Source: Mycolicibacterium litorale (GTDB lineage: Bacteria; Actinomycetota; Actinomycetes; Mycobacteriales; Mycobacteriaceae). Taken from it: a stretch of 64,000 nucleotides of DNA. The stretch covers positions 4,030,001-4,094,000 of the forward strand of contig NZ_AP022586.1 in the NCBI RefSeq assembly GCF_010731695.1. Reading direction: 5' to 3'. Positions 33,923 through 43,346 of the stretch are shown here, piece after piece. A model generated the notes under the pieces. That model did no database searches. It was not told the DNA's origin and worked only from the letters and a program-made list of their open reading frames with translations. The position numbers and the translations under genes are program-made. Within the stretch, counting starts at the first letter, position 1; each line of letters begins with the position of its first letter.

Positions 33923-35500
33923 TCACGCCCCCGTCGGCAGCATGTCCTGCCACGTCTTACTCTGCCCTGCAACGGAATTCGATGCGAGCGCAGGCTGGGT
34001 GAACACCTTGCCGTCGGGGGTGGCGTACTTCCCGGTCTCCGGATCGTAGGTGGCGATGGCCACCGACGGCCCATTGGTACCAGCCGGGGCGAACGCGCTC
34101 GGCGCGACGGTCGGACCGCCGGGCGGCGGCGCCGCGGGACCCGGTGCCGGGGCTGGCGCCGGTGCGGGACCCGGGGGCGGACTCGGTGGCGGCATCGGGG
34201 TGCCGCCGACCGGACCGTAGATCTGCTCGTCGCGGTCGACCCGATCGTCCGGCGGGATGCCCTGTGCCACCAAGGACGGGTCGAACGGGTAGGGCCCCAG
34301 CGCATGCTGGCGCATGGCCAGCGGCTCGAACGGCTTGTCGCTGGCGCACTGTTCGACGGTGGCCGCCCGCTTGCCCGGCTGGGCCATGCACGGATAATTG
34401 CGGGCGCCGCGCACGCCGATCGGAGAGTCCTGCGGCAGTTTGCAGTACAGCCCGTCAGGCGTGTCGATATCGCTCTCGTCGTCCGGGGAACGCCACGACG
34501 ACGGCGGCAGGAAGCCGACGGTGCAGGCGGGCGGATCATTGATGTTCAGCGTGAAGTCACCCAGCGACATGCCGGTCGGGTTGTTGCGTGACACGCCCAC
34601 GGTCTGGGTCGCGGCCACGTACGGCGGAAGCAACACGAGCAACTGTTCGATCGAGGCGTGATAGGTCACCGCGACCTGGCCGACGGTGGTGAGGTTGGCC
34701 AACAGCACCGGCACCGTGGGCTTCACTGCATTGAACAGCCGCGACGCCTCGTCGGCGGCTCCCGCGCCGGTGCCGAGCAGCGTCCGCACCTGGGGGTCGT
34801 TGTCCACGAGCTGACCGGTGACACCGGCCATGCCGCGTGCCCAGGTGCGCAGCTGATCGGCGGTCTGCGCCTGGCCCTCGAGCAGCGGCCCGCTGTCGTC
34901 GATGAGCGAACGCATCTCTGCGGTCACGCCTTTCGCATCCCCGACGACGGTCGACGAGGAGTCGAGCATCGACCCGAGATCGTAGCCGGAGCCGTTGAGC
35001 GCCTTGGCCGACTCGTCGAGCAGTCCACTGATCTTGTCCTTCGGAACGCTGTCGATCATCGCGCTCACCTGGTCGAGCATCGGCCCGACCGCCTGCGGGA
35101 TCGACGTGTTCTCCACGCCGATGACCGAACCGTCACGCAGATACGGGCCGGATTCGGTGCGGGGCTGCAGATCGACGTACTGCTCCCCGACCGCCGACAC
35201 ACTGCGCACCGCGGCGTGCAGGTCCGCGGGGATGTCCGATCCCGTGGTCAGCGACAGGGTGGCTTCGGCGCCGTTGCGGGTGGCGCGGACCTGCGTCACC
35301 TTGCCGACCTCGACACCGCGGTAGGTGACATTCGAGAACTGGTACAGCCCACCAGTTCCCGGCAGTTCGACGGTCACCGTCATCCGGCCGATCCCGAGCA
35401 GGGTGGGGGCCTGCAGATATCCGAAGACCATCACGCCCATCGCCACCACAGCGGTGACGGTGAAGATGATCAACTGGGTGCGGACGAAACGCGTGAGCAT
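33923..35500 (-). CDS. mceF: MceF, substrate-binding subunit of an Mce transporter
   Basis: 525 residues. An N-terminal transmembrane helix (VRTQLIIFTVTAVVAMGVMV) is followed by an MCE domain (about 40-120: GTGGLYQFSNVTYRGVEVGKV). A helical coiled region follows and then a long Pro/Ala-rich C-terminal tail (PPPSPPPGPAPAPAPAPG) ending near PDGKVFTQPA. It is last of six in the canonical order and overlaps mceE by one base. Mce A-F proteins form a hexameric channel or tube carrying lipids or sterols across the periplasm to the YrbE permeases. Confidence 0.93.
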   Translation of the reverse strand: MLTRFVRTQLIIFTVTAVVAMGVMVFGYLQAPTLLGIGRMTVTVELPGTGGLYQFSNVTYRGVEVGKVTQVRATRNGAEATLSLTTGSDIPADLHAAVRSVSAVGEQYVDLQPRTESGPYLRDGSVIGVENTSIPQAVGPMLDQVSAMIDSVPKDKISGLLDESAKALNGSGYDLGSMLDSSSTVVGDAKGVTAEMRSLIDDSGPLLEGQAQTADQLRTWARGMAGVTGQLVDNDPQVRTLLGTGAGAADEASRLFNAVKPTVPVLLANLTTVGQVAVTYHASIEQLLVLLPPYVAATQTVGVSRNNPTGMSLGDFTLNINDPPACTVGFLPPSSWRSPDDESDIDTPDGLYCKLPQDSPIGVRGARNYPCMAQPGKRAATVEQCASDKPFEPLAMRQHALGPYPFDPSLVAQGIPPDDRVDRDEQIYGPVGGTPMPPPSPPPGPAPAPAPAPGPAAPPPGGPTVAPSAFAPAGTNGPSVAIATYDPETGKYATPDGKVFTQPALASNSVAGQSKTWQDMLPTGA

Positions 35501-36720
35501 CAGTTACCCCCTGTGTCCGCGGAGGGATCTGCCTCCGCCGAGGACGGGTCCACGGTGTCGATACCGTCGGCCGTCTCCGTCAGCTCTGGAATCGGCGCCA
35601 CCGCTGGCGGAGGCGTGACCGGGGCGTTGAGCGGATCCAGCGTGTAGTTGAGGTACCACGGGTCTCCGGGCGCGGGAACCATCGGCGTGCCTTCCTCCCC
35701 CCAGCGGGTGCCGAGGAACAGGCCGCGCTTGAGCCGCGGGATCGTGAAGTCGAAGATGATGAACTGGTTCATGTAGTCGCCGCGGATGGCCCGGTCGATG
35801 AAGCCCTGGGTGTAGGGGAACGTCGGGGCGTACGCGAGCGCCGTACCGAGGTTCGGCCCCACGTCGGCGAGCGCCTTGAGCGTCGGCTCGAGGTTCGTCA
35901 GGTTGCGCACCAGGTCGGCCTGGGTGTCCTCGATCATGCCGGTGGCCGTGTCGCTGAAGATCCGCAGCTTGTCCAGCGCGGTCGTGAGCCTGGGCCGTTC
36001 GGCGATCAGCACGTCGAGCGCCGGTGGAATGCGTTGCAGTGCCGACGTGATGACCTCGCGCTGTCCGGCGAGCGTGCCGGCCAGCCGATTGAGCGCCGCG
36101 ATCGAGGCGTTGATGTCATCGCGCTGCCGGTCGAGCATGCCGATGAAATCGTTGAGTCGCACCAGCAGATCACGCAACTGGCCCTCGCGGCCGTTGAGGG
36201 TCGCGTTGAACTCCCGGATGATGTCACCGGCCTGGCCCAATCCACCGCCGTTGACGACCACGGACAGCGACGACAGCGTCTGCTCCGTCGACGGATACGT
36301 CGAGGATCTGTCCAGCCCGACGGTGCTCCCGGGCTGCAGGCGACCACTCGGCAGCGCGCCCACCGGCGGATCCAACGCCAGGTGCATCGATCCGAGCAGG
36401 CTGGTCTGGCCCACGGTGGCGACCGCGTTGGCGGGGACGACGACGTCGGGCTGCACCGTGACCTCCACGTCGGCGTGCCAACCCCGCAACGTCATCTTCC
36501 CGACGGTGCCGACCACCACGTCGCTGACCAGCACCGGCGAATTCGATTCCAGGGTACCAACATTGGCCAGCTGGACGTGATACGTCGTCGCCCCGGATCC
36601 GGTTCCGACGGTGCCCGGCAGCGGGATCGAGTTCAGACCGTCGAAGGTGCACCCGGAGGCGACGACCGTCACGCAGGCGGCGACCGCGGCCACGCGGCGG
36701 GTCGAACGACGGCCGATCAT
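35500..36720 (-). CDS. mceE: MceE, lipoprotein subunit of an Mce transporter
   Basis: 406 residues with a lipoprotein signal: VAAVAACVTVVASGC, a lipobox VASGC with the modified cysteine at about residue 23. The MCE domain follows (TYHVQLANVGTLESNSPVLV, then GTVGKMTLRGWHADVEVTV), then a helical domain. This matches the LprK/LprN class, which anchors the complex to the membrane by lipid. Its start overlaps the mceD stop by 4 bp. Confidence 0.93.
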   Translation of the reverse strand: MIGRRSTRRVAAVAACVTVVASGCTFDGLNSIPLPGTVGTGSGATTYHVQLANVGTLESNSPVLVSDVVVGTVGKMTLRGWHADVEVTVQPDVVVPANAVATVGQTSLLGSMHLALDPPVGALPSGRLQPGSTVGLDRSSTYPSTEQTLSSLSVVVNGGGLGQAGDIIREFNATLNGREGQLRDLLVRLNDFIGMLDRQRDDINASIAALNRLAGTLAGQREVITSALQRIPPALDVLIAERPRLTTALDKLRIFSDTATGMIEDTQADLVRNLTNLEPTLKALADVGPNLGTALAYAPTFPYTQGFIDRAIRGDYMNQFIIFDFTIPRLKRGLFLGTRWGEEGTPMVPAPGDPWYLNYTLDPLNAPVTPPPAVAPIPELTETADGIDTVDPSSAEADPSADTGGN

Positions 36721-38168
36721 GCGGGTGGGCCTTGCTGCGGAGGGGCCGGCGGCACCTCGGCGGGCAGCAGCATCTGGGGCAAGGTGGCCGGCGGTGACGC
36801 TGGCGGCGCCGGCACCCCCGCGGGAACGGGTGCACCGGGGAACAACGCCGGTGTCGGGTTCGCCGGAAGCCCGTTGGGTGCGTATGCGCCCGGCGGGCCG
36901 GGCGGCGTTCCCCAGCCCGCCGGGGGTGGGACGTCGCCGGCTCCGGTGAAGGCGGACACGGCGGGCGGTACCTCGGGCGGTGTCGGGCTGCCCCCGGCGC
37001 CACCGGGCGCCAGGGCCGGGTCCGAGTAGACCAGGTTCTCGGGGCTGGGCGACTTCTTGAGGTACGCGTTGATCGGCATGGGCAGGTAGTTGAAGTTCAG
37101 CAGGCTCAGCGCGGGACCGAGGTACTCCGAACAGATCCTGGCCGTTTCGGGCGCCGTCGCATTGCGGACCGCGCCGATCGCCGAACAGATGAGCTGGACC
37201 GGGTTCGCGAAGTTGCCCATCGCGAATCCACCGAGCATCGTGCCGGTATCGGGGTGATAGATGTTGTACCCGTTGCCGATTGCGTTAGGCGCGACGTGGA
37301 GCACGTTCTCGAGCGTGACGCGATTGTCGGCGACGTTCTGGGTCACGTTGGCCAGACGCTGGATCTGCTCGGCGGTCTGATCGCGGATGCCCGCGATGAA
37401 CCGCTGCACTTCCCCGACCGCCTCGGAGAGGTGCGTCAGTGCCGAGTCCATCTCCGCTCGGCTGCCGTCGACCACGCTGCTGACGGTGGCGAGACGGTCC
37501 TGGAACTGGACGATCTGCACGTTGCTGTCCCGCAGCCCTGTCACGAAGACCTGCAGGTTCTTGATGACGTCGACGATGTTGCCGCTGCCGTCGGCGAGGA
37601 TGCGCCCGACTCCCGAGAGTTGGGCGATCGTCTCCCGCAGCTTCTCGCCGTTGCCGTCCATCGCATTGGCCGCGCTGTCGATGAACCGGCTGACCGAGGT
37701 GTCGGACACTCCGCTGGTCGGGCCGAGTTCGGTTGCCAACCTGGTCAACTGTTCCTTGACCTCATCCCACTCGACGGGTACCGCGGTGCGTTCCACGCCG
37801 ATGACGGCGTCGTCCGGCAGCACCGGACCGCTCGACTCGTAGGCCGGGGTGAGCTGAACGTAGCGGGCGGCGATCAGGTTGGGCGCCACGATGATGGCCT
37901 TGGCGTCGGCCGGGATGGGCACGTCACGGTCGACGGCGAGGGTGAACCTGGCCTGTTCGCCCACGGGTTCGATGGCTTCGATCTTGCCGACCCGAACGCC
38001 GACGACACGCACCTCGTCACCGGGATAGATCGATGTGGCGGAGGTGAAGTAGGCGGTGATGATCCGCGGCGCGAAGAACGCCTGCCGCACGAGGACCGCG
38101 ATGCCGGCGACCAGCAACGCCACCAGCGCTACGGTGAGGACCTTGGTGAACTTGGTGCGGCCGATCAT
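36717..38168 (-). CDS. mceD: MceD subunit of an Mce transporter
   Basis: 483 residues. N-terminal transmembrane helix (VLTVALVALLVAGIAVLVRQ), MCE domain (ITAYFTSATSIYPGDEVRVV and so on), a helical needle region and a Pro/Gly/Ala-rich tail of about 100 residues (AGDVPPPAGWGTPPGPPG). The length and tail are normal for MceD. It overlaps mceC by 4 bp. Confidence 0.93.
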   Translation of the reverse strand: MIGRTKFTKVLTVALVALLVAGIAVLVRQAFFAPRIITAYFTSATSIYPGDEVRVVGVRVGKIEAIEPVGEQARFTLAVDRDVPIPADAKAIIVAPNLIAARYVQLTPAYESSGPVLPDDAVIGVERTAVPVEWDEVKEQLTRLATELGPTSGVSDTSVSRFIDSAANAMDGNGEKLRETIAQLSGVGRILADGSGNIVDVIKNLQVFVTGLRDSNVQIVQFQDRLATVSSVVDGSRAEMDSALTHLSEAVGEVQRFIAGIRDQTAEQIQRLANVTQNVADNRVTLENVLHVAPNAIGNGYNIYHPDTGTMLGGFAMGNFANPVQLICSAIGAVRNATAPETARICSEYLGPALSLLNFNYLPMPINAYLKKSPSPENLVYSDPALAPGGAGGSPTPPEVPPAVSAFTGAGDVPPPAGWGTPPGPPGAYAPNGLPANPTPALFPGAPVPAGVPAPPASPPATLPQMLLPAEVPPAPPQQGPPA

Positions 38169-39247
38169 CGCGAACCACCCGGGATGCCGTTGTAGGGGAA
38201 CGGGAATTCGGCGCGCGGACCGGCATTGTCCGGCGGTTGGCCGGCGTTGACGCCGCGCCGGTACCCGAGCGCGTAGTCGAGGAACGGCTGCAGCGCACCA
38301 CCGGGCAGCAGGTTGCCGATGAACGCGTTGTAATAGAACCCGTTGTTGACCGCTTCGCCCTGTGTCACCTGATATTTGGCGAGTCCGTTGAGGGCTTTGG
38401 CGATGTTGTCACGGTTGCGTTCCAGCATCTCCGATACGGAGTTGAGCTTCTCCAGCGTGGGCGCCAGTTCCTGTTCGTTGTCCCGCACCAAACCGGTGAG
38501 CTGCTGCGACATCGCGGAGGTGTTCGCGAGCAGGTTGACGATCGCGTATCGGCGCTGTTCGAGGACCGCGAGTAGATCGTTGGCGGACAACAGCAGCGTG
38601 TTCACCTGCTGGCTGCGTTCGGACAGGATTCCGGTGACGTCGGCGGCGCCGGCAAGCAGGTCGCCGAGTGTCTCGTCGCGGTCGTTGAGGGACCGGGAGA
38701 GCTCGGTCAACCCGTCGAAGGTCGGGCCCAGCTGGGGGGCCAGCCGGTCGATCGTCTCGGACAGGGTGTCGAGTGACTGGTTCAACGTGGCCGTGTCGGT
38801 GTCGGCGGTGTTGGCCGTGAAATCGCTGACCGCCTCGGTCAGCGAGTAGGGCGAGGAGGTCCGCGACAGCGGAATGGTCCCCATCGATTTCAGAGGTTGA
38901 GCGCCCTTCGGTTCCAGGGTCAGCATCCGCTCGCCCAGCAGCGTGCCGGTGCGGATGTGCGCGGTCGAATCCGCACCGAGGCGCACCTTGCCGTCGAGGG
39001 AGAAGGTGACCAGCGCCTTGCCGTTGTCCAGTACGACATCGGAGACAGTCCCGGCCGTGACGCCGGAGACCTTGACGTCGTTGCCGGCGGCCAGTCCGCC
39101 CGCCTCGGCGAACACCGCACGGTACTTCACCGACGTCGCCATCGCCCACAGCTGCTGGGGCTGCAGGCCGACGACGATGACGAGCACGATGAGCACCAGG
39201 CCGATGAAACCGGTACGAATGAGCTGTTTTCCACGGTATTTCAGCAT
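38165..39247 (-). CDS. mceC: MceC subunit of an Mce transporter
   Basis: 360 residues from the ATG at 39247, which overlaps the mceB stop. Transmembrane helix at about 9-30 (GFIGLVLIVLVIVVGL), MCE domain (YRAVFAEAGGLAAGNDVKVS) and long helices with NSVSEMLERNRDNIAKAL. A reading 13 residues longer would overlap mceB further and lacks support. The helical region would line the transport tube. Confidence 0.92.
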   Translation of the reverse strand: MLKYRGKQLIRTGFIGLVLIVLVIVVGLQPQQLWAMATSVKYRAVFAEAGGLAAGNDVKVSGVTAGTVSDVVLDNGKALVTFSLDGKVRLGADSTAHIRTGTLLGERMLTLEPKGAQPLKSMGTIPLSRTSSPYSLTEAVSDFTANTADTDTATLNQSLDTLSETIDRLAPQLGPTFDGLTELSRSLNDRDETLGDLLAGAADVTGILSERSQQVNTLLLSANDLLAVLEQRRYAIVNLLANTSAMSQQLTGLVRDNEQELAPTLEKLNSVSEMLERNRDNIAKALNGLAKYQVTQGEAVNNGFYYNAFIGNLLPGGALQPFLDYALGYRRGVNAGQPPDNAGPRAEFPFPYNGIPGGSR

Positions 39248-40272
39248 CAGGGCTCCGCACACCTTCCGGTGTCTTGCTTGATCCACGGGAAGTACGCGGT
39301 GCGTCCCTGCAGATCGGTGACTCGGACGGACAACCCACAGAGGTACTGGTTGAGCCAGCTGCCGTAGGCGCCGAGGCGCACCAGCTTGCGGTAGTTGGCC
39401 GGCGCCTTCTGCAGGGAGATGTCGAGCAGCTCCTTGTCCTTCTCGAGAAGCGGCGCGATGCGGTTGAGCTGGTCGACCGACCCCGCCAACGGCGGCCGGG
39501 CCTCGGTCATCAGATCGGCCAACGATGCGGTGCCGTTGTCGAGGGACTCGATGGCCGCGCCGATCGGGTCGCGCTCCTGCGCGAGGCCGGTGACGAGCTC
39601 TTCGAGGCGCGCGACGGCGCCGGAGAACTTGTCGCCGTCCCGCGACATCGTCTCCACCACGGTGTTGAGGCTGTCGATCATCTGCCGGACCGTCGCGCCG
39701 TTGGCGGCGATCGAGTTGGCGAACGACGAGGTTTTGGCGAACAGGGACTCGATGTCACCGCTCTGGCCCTGCAGGATCTGGATCAGCGAGTGGGTCAGCG
39801 CGTTGACGTCGTCGGGGTTGAGTCCGCGGATCACCGGTTTCAGACCACCCAGCAGCAGATCGAGGTCGAGTGCGGGTTCGGTGCGGTCCTTGGGGATTCG
39901 TGATCCCGCGGGTTGGATCTGCGTCGGTCCGGGTCCGTCGATCAGTTCGAGGTAGCGGTCGCCGACGAGGTTCAGATAGCGCACCGCCACCTTTGTCCCG
40001 GTGGTCAGTACGACGTCGCTGCCCGCGTCGAAGTCCACCACGACCGTGTTGTCCGGTTGCAGTGAGACGCCGTTCACGGTGCCGACCCGGAGTCCCGCGA
40101 TCCGCACGGAGTCACCGGATTTCACGCTCGACGCGTCGGTGAACACCGCGGAGTACTCGCGGGCCGACCCGGCCCGGTACTGGCCGAAGATCGCGAACAG
40201 CGCTGCGGTGAGAAAAATCATCACCACGGCGAACACACCGAACTTGACCACCGTGGGGCCGAGCCGCCTCAT
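39247..40272 (-). CDS. mceB: MceB subunit of an Mce transporter
   Basis: 341 residues from MRRLGPTVVKFGVFAVVMIF. Transmembrane helix at 10-30, MCE domain (EYSAVFTDASSVKSGDSVRI, then VGTVNGVSLQPDN), helical region with RMxD-type repeats, and a short C-terminus ending RTAYFPWIKQDTGRCAEP. The ATG overlaps the mceA stop as ATGA. A longer reading inside mceA was not accepted. Confidence 0.92.
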   Translation of the reverse strand: MRRLGPTVVKFGVFAVVMIFLTAALFAIFGQYRAGSAREYSAVFTDASSVKSGDSVRIAGLRVGTVNGVSLQPDNTVVVDFDAGSDVVLTTGTKVAVRYLNLVGDRYLELIDGPGPTQIQPAGSRIPKDRTEPALDLDLLLGGLKPVIRGLNPDDVNALTHSLIQILQGQSGDIESLFAKTSSFANSIAANGATVRQMIDSLNTVVETMSRDGDKFSGAVARLEELVTGLAQERDPIGAAIESLDNGTASLADLMTEARPPLAGSVDQLNRIAPLLEKDKELLDISLQKAPANYRKLVRLGAYGSWLNQYLCGLSVRVTDLQGRTAYFPWIKQDTGRCAEP

Positions 40273-41456
40273 CCTGGCTGGCCGATCTGCGCGGTGTTGC
40301 GGGGCGGTCCGTCGAGGGGGCCGAACAGCATCTGTTTGAGGCCTTCGGAGTTGAGCAGGATGCCCTGGTTGCCGTACTGCGCCGGGTTGGCGTCGATGTC
40401 CGAGACGACGTACGGAGCGCGGGTCTCGTAGCCCACGTCGGGTAGGCCCACGCACTGCGGACCGCCGCGCGCCGCCACCTTCGGCAGGTTCTGCGGGTAC
40501 CGGTAGCGCTCGGTGCCCAGGACGAACGAATCCAGCAGCAGCACACCCGGAACCGGCGGTGGCGGAGCCATCGCCAGCGGCAGCATGCCGGCCAGACCGC
40601 AGTTCAGCGCGGTGTGGTACTGGTTGGTCAGATCCAAGGTCGGCACCAGCAGGCGCATGACGTCGGCGAAGGCGCCGCGGTTGGTCGCCACGACGTCGTT
40701 GCCGACATCGGCGAGCCCGATGGCGCTGACCAGCAGGGCGTCGAGGTCGCTCTGGCGCTCCACCAGGGTGTCACTGATGCGCGACGCGTTGTCGGCGGTG
40801 GCGAGCAGATCGGGCGCGGCGTCGGCGTAGGCGTTGAGAACCTGTGGGGCGACGGCGATGTCGCGGCTGAGGTTGTCCATGCTGGGGTCGAGGTCGGCGA
40901 GCAGGGTGTCGAGGTCGGCCAATGTCTGGCCGAACTTCTCGCCGCGGCCGGCCAGGCCCTGAGACAGCGCGCCCAGCGTTTCGTTGAGCTTGGCCGGTTC
41001 GATCTTCGCCAGGACGGCCACGAGTTGTTCGAAGATGGTGTTGATCTCGACGGTCACGTGTCCGGCGTCGAGCACCTGCCCGGCGCGCAGCGGGTCGGAC
41101 GAGGGCTCGGCCGGGGGCACCAATTCGACTGCCTTGGAGCCGAAGACCGTGGTCGACCCGATGTTGACCAGGACATTGGACGGGATGATTGCGAGTTGGG
41201 ACGGATCCATCGCGAGCTGGATGGCCGCCCGGCCGTCGGGCAGCGCCTCTATGGCGGCGACCTTGCCGACCTGGGCGCCGTGCAGTTTGACCTTGGCATC
41301 GGGGTTCATCACCAGCCCGACGCGGTCGGACACGACCGTCACCGTCGCACTCCTGGTGAACGACCCGTTGAACAACCCCACCGCCACCGCGACGGTCGCG
41401 GCGATGCACACCACGGTGAGCGTGCCGGCCACATTGCGCGCGGAAATCGACTTCAT
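40269..41456 (-). CDS. mceA: MceA subunit of an Mce transporter
   Basis: 395 residues from the ATG at 41456; GTG codons at 41462 and 41459 are alternatives, and a GGGATAGG sequence fits 41462 about as well. Transmembrane helix in NVAGTLTVVCIAATVAVAV, MCE domain (TVVSDRVGLVMNPDAKVKLH), then helices and a loop rich in proline (MAPPPPVPGVLL). It is the first Mce subunit after yrbEB. Which numbered mce operon this corresponds to (mce1 to mce7) cannot be settled from the sequence alone. Confidence 0.92.
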   Translation of the reverse strand: MKSISARNVAGTLTVVCIAATVAVAVGLFNGSFTRSATVTVVSDRVGLVMNPDAKVKLHGAQVGKVAAIEALPDGRAAIQLAMDPSQLAIIPSNVLVNIGSTTVFGSKAVELVPPAEPSSDPLRAGQVLDAGHVTVEINTIFEQLVAVLAKIEPAKLNETLGALSQGLAGRGEKFGQTLADLDTLLADLDPSMDNLSRDIAVAPQVLNAYADAAPDLLATADNASRISDTLVERQSDLDALLVSAIGLADVGNDVVATNRGAFADVMRLLVPTLDLTNQYHTALNCGLAGMLPLAMAPPPPVPGVLLLDSFVLGTERYRYPQNLPKVAARGGPQCVGLPDVGYETRAPYVVSDIDANPAQYGNQGILLNSEGLKQMLFGPLDGPPRNTAQIGQPG

Positions 41457-41469
41457 CACCACAGCACGC

Positions 41470-42327
41470 CTATCCCGACAGGTTGAAGTTGCCGTTGGAG
41501 CCGTACACGGACAGCGAGACCAGTAGCGTGACCGCAACGACGACGACCAGCGAGGTGCGGACCGCGTTGCCGACGGCCACCCCGACACCGGCCGGGCCGC
41601 CGGTCGCGAAGTAGCCGAAGTAGGTGTGGATGAACAACACCGTGAGCGCCATGAGGATCGCCTGCAGGAACGACCACAGCAGGTCGATGGGGTTGAGGAA
41701 CGTGTTGAAGTAGTGGTCGTAGAGTCCGCCGGACTGGCCGAACAACACCACCGTGGTGAACTGGGAGGCCAGGAAGGACAGGATCACCGCGACCGAGTAC
41801 AGCGGTGTGATCGCGATCATCCCGGCGATGATGCGGGTGCTCACCAGGTACTCGATGGGGCGGATGCCCATCGTCTCCAGTGCGTCGACCTCTTCGTTGA
41901 TGCGCATGGCGCCGAGTTGAGCGGTCACGCCGGCGCCGAAGGTGGCGGCCAGGCCGATCCCGGCGACCACCGGTGCGGAGATCCGGACATTGATGAAGGC
42001 GGCGAGGAAGCCGGTGAGCGCCTCGATGCCGATGTTGCCCAGCGAGCTGTACCCCTGAACGGCCAGGGTGCCGCCCGCGGCGAGGGTGAGGAACCCGACG
42101 ATGACGACCGTGCCGCCGATCATCGCCAAAGTTCCTGCGCCCATGCTGATCTCGGCGATCAGCCGGATGATCTCCTTGCGGTAGTGCATCGCCGCATGCG
42201 GTATCCCGGCCAGAGCGCGGCCGTAGAACAGGATGTGGTCACCGAGGCGACCCACCAGCGAGGCCGGCTTCCTGAACTGGCTGACGACGCGGGGGTAGGC
42301 CGCTCCCAGCGTAGTGAGTGCACCCAT
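41470..42327 (-). CDS. yrbEB: YrbE-type permease, second of the pair
   Basis: 285-residue integral membrane protein of the MlaE/YrbE family, with about five to six helices (GTVVIVGFLTLAAGGTLAVQ and others). The conserved cytoplasmic coupling loop is present as GAMRINEEVDALETMGIRPI with YLVSTRIIAGMI after it. It forms the ABC permease with YrbEA; an MceG-type ATPase is normally encoded elsewhere. Its start is 3 bp after the yrbEA stop. Confidence 0.93.
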   Translation of the reverse strand: MGALTTLGAAYPRVVSQFRKPASLVGRLGDHILFYGRALAGIPHAAMHYRKEIIRLIAEISMGAGTLAMIGGTVVIVGFLTLAAGGTLAVQGYSSLGNIGIEALTGFLAAFINVRISAPVVAGIGLAATFGAGVTAQLGAMRINEEVDALETMGIRPIEYLVSTRIIAGMIAITPLYSVAVILSFLASQFTTVVLFGQSGGLYDHYFNTFLNPIDLLWSFLQAILMALTVLFIHTYFGYFATGGPAGVGVAVGNAVRTSLVVVVAVTLLVSLSVYGSNGNFNLSG

Positions 42328-42330
42328 CCC

Positions 42331-43101
42331 CTAGCCCGCCGTCATCCGGATGCCGATGGCGGTGACGACCACGTTGATCACGAACAGCGCCATGAACGCG
42401 TACACCACCGTCTCGTTGACGGCATTGCCCACGGCCTTGGCGCCGCCGCCGCTGATCGTCAGGCCGCGGTAGCAGGCCACCAGTCCGGCGATCAGACCGA
42501 ACAGCGCGGCTTTGACACAGGAGATGATGACCTCACCGATCCCGGTGAGCAGGGTGATGCCCGCGGCGAACGCACCGGGGTTGACGTCCTGCACGAACAC
42601 CGAGAAGGCATAGCCGCCGACGATGCCGATGATGACGACCAGGCTGTTGAGCAGCAGTGCCACCAGACCAGATGCCAGCATGCGAGGAGTCACAAGGCGC
42701 TGAACAGGATTGATGCCCAGCACCTCCATGGCCTCGATCTCCTCGCGGATGGTGCGCGAGCCGAGATCGGCGCACATCGCGGTCGCCCCGGCACCGGCGA
42801 CGATCAGCACGGTCACCAGCGGGCCGACCTGGGTGACCGCACCGAAGGCCGCACCGGCGCCCGACAGGTCGGCGGCGCCCAATTCACGAAGGAGGATGTT
42901 GAGGGTGAAGCTCACCAGCACCGTGAACGGGATCGCGACCAGGAGCGTCGGCGCCAGGGAGACCCGCGCGACGAACCACGACTGCTCGAGAAACTCCCTG
43001 GCTTGAAACGGGCGCCGGAACGCGAACCGCACCGCGTCGATGGTCATGCCGAACAGACCGCCGACCGCCTCCAGCGGACGATCCAGATCTGAGCGGTTCA
43101 C
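42331..43101 (-). CDS. yrbEA: YrbE-type permease, first gene of the mce operon
   Basis: 256-residue MlaE/YrbE permease. The coupling loop is MCADLGSRTIREEIEAMEVL with GINPVQRLVTPRMLASG, and about five hydrophobic helices are present. The start is set by the GTG at 43101 (VNRSDLDRP), because a near-perfect AGGAGGA ribosome site stands 6-7 bp before it; longer in-frame readings have no such signal. It heads the eight-gene operon yrbEA-yrbEB-mceA-F. Confidence 0.93.
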   Translation of the reverse strand: MNRSDLDRPLEAVGGLFGMTIDAVRFAFRRPFQAREFLEQSWFVARVSLAPTLLVAIPFTVLVSFTLNILLRELGAADLSGAGAAFGAVTQVGPLVTVLIVAGAGATAMCADLGSRTIREEIEAMEVLGINPVQRLVTPRMLASGLVALLLNSLVVIIGIVGGYAFSVFVQDVNPGAFAAGITLLTGIGEVIISCVKAALFGLIAGLVACYRGLTISGGGAKAVGNAVNETVVYAFMALFVINVVVTAIGIRMTAG

Positions 43102-43107
43102 CAGTAC

Positions 43108-43114
43108 TCCTCCT
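43108..43114 (-). promoter_or_regulatory. Strong ribosome-binding site deciding the yrbEA start
   Basis: On the minus strand AGGAGGA precedes the GTG at 43101 by six bases. It is the clearest Shine-Dalgarno sequence in the mce operon and fixes the operon's first start codon. Confidence 0.7.
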
Positions 43115-43261
43115 CGTTCCCGCCGAGCGCAGTCGCGGGACTGTGACTTGACGGGCAACAGTGGCATCCGGGTGAGCAGGGGCACACGTCCCGTCCCGCC
43201 CATCGGGATGACGCACGCGCCGGGACAGCGCCGCGGAGCAGACGCGTAGGCGGCAGCCAGG

Positions 43262-43315
43262 CGACGTATGATGAAATTAGAAATTCTTATTGCGGTAAAG
43301 GATCTTTAGCTGTAC
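43262..43315. promoter_or_regulatory. AT-rich patch between yrbEA and the lysE-type gene
   Basis: The stretch around ATGATGAAATTAGAAATTCT is far more AT-rich than its surroundings and contains the small inverted repeat AGAA-A-TTCT (about 43281-43289). It lies in the 245-bp divergent region and is a likely promoter or regulator site for the mce operon, the exporter gene, or both. No specific factor can be named. Confidence 0.35.
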
Positions 43316-43346
43316 TGATGCCAGCACTATTCGTACCGTCGAACTC

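Noticed and set aside
41626..43092. 488-residue open frame opposite yrbEA/yrbEB
   Set aside because: The composition is almost only charged residues, His and Gln, which is the antisense of hydrophobic membrane segments. The permease genes on the minus strand are certain.
33923..43101. Assignment of the operon as mce4 (cholesterol importer) because of nearby KstD/KshA-like genes
   Set aside because: The usual mce4 neighbours are absent, and the Mce subunits cannot be assigned to a numbered operon without alignment.
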